The notes beneath the pieces are model-generated. The model saw nothing but the letters and a program-made list of their open reading frames with translations, made no database searches and had not been told where the DNA came from. This document shows, one piece after another, positions 33,725-37,069 of a stretch of DNA of 37,069 nucleotides. The translations under genes and the position numbers were made by a program. How positions within the stretch are numbered: the first letter of the stretch is position 1; every line of letters begins with the position of its first letter. The DNA is from Bacillota bacterium. GTDB taxonomy: Bacteria; Bacillota; Clostridia; Christensenellales; CAG-138. The stretch spans positions 1-37,069 of the forward strand of contig JAEWQH010000123.1 in assembly GCA_023399275.1 (NCBI GenBank), read 5' to 3'.

Positions 33725-34666
33725 TTACTGCATGATCACCGTTCCGGCTTTGCCGGCCAACGCATCTACGGCCTTGTCGAGCGAGGTGATGATGGCTCTG
33801 CGGCCGGATTTGCTGCCGGCAAACTGAACCGCCGCCTGAATCTTGGGCAGCATCGATCCGGGTGCAAAATGCCCCTCGCCGATGTATTGCTCCGCTTCGG
33901 CAACCGAGATGGTCGCCAGGCGCTTTTCGGTCGGCTTGCCGTAGTTGAGGCAGACCTGCTCGACCGCGGTAAGAACGAGCAGCGCGTCGGCATCCAGATC
34001 CTCGGCCAGGCGTTCGCTGGCGAGATCCTTGTCGATGACCGCGGCGGTGCCGACGAGGTCTCCGTCCGCATTGCGGACGACGGGGATGCCGCCGCCGCCG
34101 ACGGTGATGACCACAAAACCGCCGTCGATGAGGCACTTGACCTCCGGCAGTTCTACGATTTCAACCGGTACCGGCGAGGCGACCACGCGCCGCCAGCCGC
34201 GGCCTGCGTCTTCCTTGACGGAATAGCCCTTCTCCGTCTGCAGTTTTTTGGCTTCCTGCTCGCTGTAGAACGGCCCGATGGGCTTGGACGGGGCAAGAAA
34301 CGCCTTATCGGCGGGATCGACGACGACCTGGGTGACGATGGTGGCGGCACCGGTGTGGTTGCCGCGTGCGCGCAGCGCCTTGGTCAAACCCTGCTGCATA
34401 TGGTAGCCGATCATGCCCTGGCTCATCGCGCCGCACACGTCAAACGGCATCGCCGGCGTAACGTCTACGGAATGCTCGTTTTGCAAAACGATCCGCCCGA
34501 CCTGCGGTCCGTTGCCGTGCGCGAGAACGACCTGGTATCCTTTTTCAATGATATCCGCAATGTAGGCGGACGTTTTTTCAACGACTTCCAGCTGCGCTTC
34601 GGCGGTTGCCGGGCCCTTGCCTTCCTGCAGTGCGTTTCCGCCCAGGGCGATCACTAATTTTTCCAT
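33725..34666 (-). CDS. arcC: Carbamate kinase
   Basis: 313 residues, the usual length. The start MEKLVIALGGNALQ and AHGNGPQVGRIVLQNE are carbamate-kinase signatures; FVVITVGGGGIPVV, AAVIDKDLASERLAEDLDADALLVLTAVEQV and the end (LDKAVDALAGKAGTVI) complete the amino-acid kinase fold. It converts carbamoyl phosphate and ADP to ATP and carbamate, the energy-yielding last step of arginine, agmatine, purine or YgeW-type catabolism. Ribosome binding site GGAGGA 5-6 nt upstream. No arcA or arcB is adjacent; the only carbamoyltransferase in the window is ygeW, 13 kb away. Confidence 0.96.
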   Translation of the reverse strand: MEKLVIALGGNALQEGKGPATAEAQLEVVEKTSAYIADIIEKGYQVVLAHGNGPQVGRIVLQNEHSVDVTPAMPFDVCGAMSQGMIGYHMQQGLTKALRARGNHTGAATIVTQVVVDPADKAFLAPSKPIGPFYSEQEAKKLQTEKGYSVKEDAGRGWRRVVASPVPVEIVELPEVKCLIDGGFVVITVGGGGIPVVRNADGDLVGTAAVIDKDLASERLAEDLDADALLVLTAVEQVCLNYGKPTEKRLATISVAEAEQYIGEGHFAPGSMLPKIQAAVQFAGSKSGRRAIITSLDKAVDALAGKAGTVIMQ

Positions 34667-34699
34667 GGAATTCCTCCAAAAACTCAAAAAAATAGAGAA

Positions 34700-34720
34700 A
34701 TGCTAAAATTACTTTAGCAT
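34700..34720. promoter_or_regulatory. Dyad operator overlapping the arcC -10
   Basis: ATGCTAAA-N5-TTTAGCAT, a perfect 8-bp inverted repeat. It covers the -10 and likely start point of arcC transcription, the place of a repressor site. Confidence 0.6.
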
Positions 34721-34739
34721 GCACTTATGCGCTTGTCAA
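34711..34739 (-). promoter_or_regulatory. Promoter of arcC
   Basis: On the minus strand a perfect TTGACA (34739-34734), 17 bp, TAAAGT (34716-34711). Confidence 0.7.
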
Positions 34740-35095
34740 TTCATTCCTTATCTTTTATACGGGTTTACGAAAAATATATTTGAAATGAAAGTTGCATTAT
34801 TGCATCATGCAGAACCAAAGTTGTGGGAAGAGACCAAAAAACAGCGCTCTAGAACCAGTTGATTGAGAAAAAAACTACAAAAGGCAGAAAGTTTGGCATT
34901 GAGGCACCTCAAATATATCCTAAATTATGCAGCGAATCATAAAAAAACTTGCAAAAATAAGGGTGATGATCAAAAAGCTGCTTCAGCAGCCCGCGCCGCC
35001 CGTATCGTGAATAAAACCTGGCGCGCCGTATATGCGCCGGCAAGGAGGCCAGCCGTTGTGGCTTTTAAAAAGCAATCACATAGCAAGCGCACTTC
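34740..35095. other. Gap between the arcC and murA promoters
   Basis: About 355 bp, AT-rich to about 34970 and GC-rich after. It has several small dyads: TTGAGG-CA-CCTCAA (near 34903), GCTGC-TTCA-GCAGC (near 34978) and GGCGC-N8-GCGCC (near 35020). An open frame of 78 codons from TTG 34863 to 35099 encodes a very basic product, but it has no ribosome binding site and matches nothing I know. A small structured RNA or a decayed gene is possible; neither is shown. Confidence 0.3.
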
Positions 35096-35124
35096 TTGAC
35101 TTCTACCGAGGATTCGGATAGACT
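35096..35124 (+). promoter_or_regulatory. Promoter of murA, very close to the start codon
   Basis: TTGACT (35096-35101), 17 bp, TAGACT (35119-35124). Transcription should begin around 35131-35133, at or just before the murA ATG (35134). Confidence 0.55.
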
Positions 35125-35133
35125 TACAAACGT

Positions 35134-36417
35134 ATGCAGAAGGAATGGTACGAGATCAAAGGCGGCCGCAGGCTCGAAGGAACTGTGACCATCAGCGGCG
35201 CGAAAAACGCCGCCGTCGCCATCATACCCGCTGCGGTTCTTGCGGGCGAAACCTGCGTTTTGGAGAATTTGCCGCACATTCAGGACGTCCAGAGCCTCAA
35301 GGAAATCTTGGAGGAGCTGGGCGTTAGCGTCGACTATACCGATGGGGACTGCATGCGGATCGACTCGCGCACGCTCACGACCACAAAAGCACTCAGCGAA
35401 GCGGTCAGCAGCATGCGCGCTTCCTATTATCTGCTCGGCGCGCTGCTGGGCCGCTTTCACGAGGTGGAGCTTGCGCTCCCCGGCGGCTGTGTCATCGGCG
35501 CGCGGCCTATCGACCAGCACCTAAAGGGCATGCGCGCGCTCGGCGCCGAGGTGGAGCTGGACTGCGACCACAACATCGTTCGTGCCAAGGCAAAGCGGCT
35601 CATCGGCGCGGAGATATATTTCGACGTCGTCAGCGTCGGCGCGACCATCAACGTCATGCTTGCTGCGAGTATGGCGGAAGGGTCTACGGTTCTGAGCAAC
35701 GTCGCAAAGGAGCCGCACGTCGTCGACGTGGCGAACTTCCTCAACATGATGGGTGCCTCCGTCAAGGGCGCGGGCACGGACGTCATCCGCATCAGCGGCA
35801 GGCCACGCCTGCACGGATGCGGCTACGCCATCATTCCGGATCAGATCGAGACTGGCACGTTTATGATCGCCGCCGCTGCGACCATGGGCGACGTGATCAT
35901 CAAAAACGTGATTCCGACGCATATGGAAGCGGTCTCTGCCAAGTTGATGGAGAGCGGCGCGCGCGTGGTCGAGGGCGACGACGGGCGTGACTTTTTCCTG
36001 CGCGTCATCATGAGTGACCGGCCCCGTGCCATCAACATCAAAACACTGCCCTACCCCGGCTTTCCGACCGATCTGCAGCAGCCGATGATGGCCTACCTCT
36101 GCTCCAGCGGCGGTATCTCCACCATCAACGAGACCATCTTCGAAAACCGCTTCAACCATGTGCGCGAGCTGCGCCGCATGGGCGCCTCCATCAGCCTCAA
36201 GGACAACTCCACCGCAAAGGTGAAGGGAATCAATGCGCTGCGCGGCGCCGATATCTACGCATCCGACCTGCGCGCGGGCGCAAGCCTCATCGTAGCGGGA
36301 TTAGCCGCGGGCGGCATCACCAACGTGCATAATATCAACTTCATCGACCGCGGCTATGAATACCTCGATAAGAAGCTGACCGCCCTTGGCGCGGCGATTC
36401 TGCGCAAAGAGAAGTGA
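35134..36417 (+). CDS. murA: UDP-N-acetylglucosamine 1-carboxyvinyltransferase MurA
   Basis: 427 residues, full length. The start region KGGRRLEGTVTISGAKNAAVAI has the Lys-Asn pair (K24, N25) that binds substrate. The catalytic Cys119 lies in LPGGCVIGARPIDQHL, so the enzyme should be fosfomycin-sensitive. TLPYPGFPTDLQQPMMAYL and the final DRGYEYLDKKLTALGA are standard. It adds enolpyruvate to UDP-GlcNAc, the first committed step of peptidoglycan synthesis, in the cytoplasm. The start is fixed by an upstream in-frame TAG (35119) and by family alignment. No Shine-Dalgarno is properly spaced; see the leaderless finding. Confidence 0.96.
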   Translation: MQKEWYEIKGGRRLEGTVTISGAKNAAVAIIPAAVLAGETCVLENLPHIQDVQSLKEILEELGVSVDYTDGDCMRIDSRTLTTTKALSEAVSSMRASYYLLGALLGRFHEVELALPGGCVIGARPIDQHLKGMRALGAEVELDCDHNIVRAKAKRLIGAEIYFDVVSVGATINVMLAASMAEGSTVLSNVAKEPHVVDVANFLNMMGASVKGAGTDVIRISGRPRLHGCGYAIIPDQIETGTFMIAAAATMGDVIIKNVIPTHMEAVSAKLMESGARVVEGDDGRDFFLRVIMSDRPRAINIKTLPYPGFPTDLQQPMMAYLCSSGGISTINETIFENRFNHVRELRRMGASISLKDNSTAKVKGINALRGADIYASDLRAGASLIVAGLAAGGITNVHNINFIDRGYEYLDKKLTALGAAILRKEK

Positions 36418-36578
36418 CGTACCCGCTCCAGAAATTAAGCGAAAAACGGACGAAAAAAAGGACTTTGCCGTACAAGACAAACGGGCATTGGCCGGGCAGG
36501 AACACAGCGCGACAAAGCGAACAAATGAAACGCCGATAACGATCAGGAAAAAATAGCGACCACCCGTGGCCAGAGTAC

Positions 36579-36603
36579 GCACTTCGCCGGAAGGGCTTTT
36601 TTT
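36579..36603 (+). terminator. Terminator of murA
   Basis: GC-a-CTTC / GAAG-g-GC hairpin with a GCCG loop, followed by seven T (36597-36603). It is 160 bp after the stop; 36418-36578 holds nothing recognisable. Confidence 0.6.
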
Positions 36604-36737
36604 ATGCTTCGCGGACGGGTCAGTGCAGGAAAGAAACGATCCGGTATCACCCTACGTGGTACTGAAGTTTGTATAGGATTTTTAACAATTCGTATGATAC
36701 ACGGGGTTATTCATCCGCATTTGCCTGGATTGGGAAC

Positions 36738-36838
36738 TTATACACATACCAAAACGCGAAAAAACCGCGCTCTGTGGATAACGCGGTGGACAATGTGGAT
36801 AACTCTCTGTGGATAACCCATACAGTTTTTGTGTATAA
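36738..36838. promoter_or_regulatory. Dense DnaA-box cluster between murA and thpR
   Basis: Six sites in 101 bp: TTATACACA (36738-36746), TGTGGATAA (36773-36781), GGTGGACAA (36785-36793), TGTGGATAA (36794-36802), TGTGGATAA (36808-36816) and TGTGTATAA (36830-36838). Three match the DnaA consensus exactly, and the outer two are the same TTATACACA motif in opposite orientation. The cluster is closer to consensus than oriC itself. Open frames across it are not genes. Nothing else is seen at 36604-36737 or 36839-37010. Confidence 0.7.
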
Positions 36839-37027
36839 GCGGTATGCATGCGCGGCTTTCACGCATGGTAAAAGCGGCTTTTGCATCGATCATTTGCAGG
36901 ATGGGCTTCAGCGGCTGCTGTTTGTGCGCGCGTCCCCTGCCCCTTCGCACTGGCGCAATCCGGCTTTTTTGGCTATACTGGTGATAATGCAGAAATGGAT
37001 CTTTGCAGCAGGAAGGGAATGAGTTGC

Positions 37028-37069
37028 ATGCGCCTGTTTATCGCCATACCGCTGCCGCCGGACATCCTG
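37028..37069 (+). CDS. thpR: RNA 2',3'-cyclic phosphodiesterase (ThpR/LigT), N-terminal fragment
   Basis: Only 14 codons are in the window: MRLFIAIPLPPDIL, the very typical start of ThpR/LigT 2H phosphoesterases (MRLFIAI-x-L-P). These open or join 2',3'-cyclic or 2'-5' RNA ends; the in vivo role is unclear. AAGGG stands 10 nt upstream; an in-frame ATG at 37019 is an alternative. The gene continues beyond the right edge. Confidence 0.75.
   Translation, partial: MRLFIAIPLPPDIL

Noticed and set aside
36301..36582. 93-codon minus-strand frame with a hydrophobic start at the murA end
   Set aside because: More than a third overlaps murA in antisense and no ribosome binding site or family was seen.
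36604..36816. Short open frame on the plus strand before thpR
   Set aside because: It runs through the DnaA-box cluster, which explains its ALWITRWTMWITL repeats; no family match.

Overview
This window reads as chromosomal DNA of a GC-rich, monoderm Bacillota, most likely a member of Clostridia (possibly near Christensenellales; the rank is a guess). The signs are strong AGGAGG-type ribosome binding sites, two SipS/LepB-type signal peptidases, lipoproteins, a Bacillus-type LexA box (CGAAC-N4-GTTTG), KtrAB potassium uptake, Soj/Spo0J-type ParAB with classical parS sites, and Firmicutes families such as YhaM, DUF951, DUF1292 and YheO-like regulators. No rRNA, tRNA or CRISPR was seen.

The window covers the replication origin region. 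dnaA (27493-28803) and dnaN (29209-30312) flank a 405-bp gap with many DnaA boxes and a layout like the basal unwinding system: DnaA box, spacer, CTN triplets, AT-rich DNA. Three parS sites (30419-30526) lie just before parA-parB. Most genes left of dnaA are on the minus strand and most genes right of it are on the plus strand, as expected if replication starts near 28-29 kb. Two further DnaA-box clusters lie outside the dnaA-dnaN gap, at 17396-17441 (between uvrA and a DUF1292 gene) and 36738-36838 (between murA and thpR).

Layout from left to right. 1-5.3 kb: a truncated exported protein, a GT4 glycosyltransferase, and the minus-strand cluster ktrB-ktrA-acyltransferase/zinc ribbon-Smr. 5.4-10.6 kb: a minus-strand run mnmG-rsmG-unknown membrane protein-MATE transporter. 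10.8-12.4 kb: plus-strand yhaM and a GNAT acetyltransferase, facing uppP across a shared terminator. 13.3-17.9 kb: a YdcF-like protein, uvrA with an SOS box, and a DUF1292 protein. 18.0-21.6 kb: a catabolic module of a YheO/DauR-like regulator, YgeY (M20 hydrolase) and YgeW (knotted carbamoyltransferase), without ygeX and with a strong terminator between ygeY and ygeW. 21.6-24.4 kb: two paralogous lipoproteins, a corrinoid adenosyltransferase and a second GNAT protein.

24.48-24.80 kb holds a small element-like block: three direct repeats flanked by 11-bp perfect inverted repeats. It supplies the stop codon of a signal peptidase gene. 24.8-27.1 kb is a minus-strand operon, alpha/beta hydrolase-DUF951-lepB-lepB, joined partly by ATGA overlaps. 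From 27.4 kb come dnaA, oriC, dnaN, parS, parA, parB, a GT87-like membrane protein, carbamate kinase arcC (minus strand, with a strong promoter overlapped by a dyad), murA (apparently leaderless) and the start of thpR. ArcC could turn carbamoyl phosphate made by YgeW into ATP, which would link the two loci functionally; this is inference.
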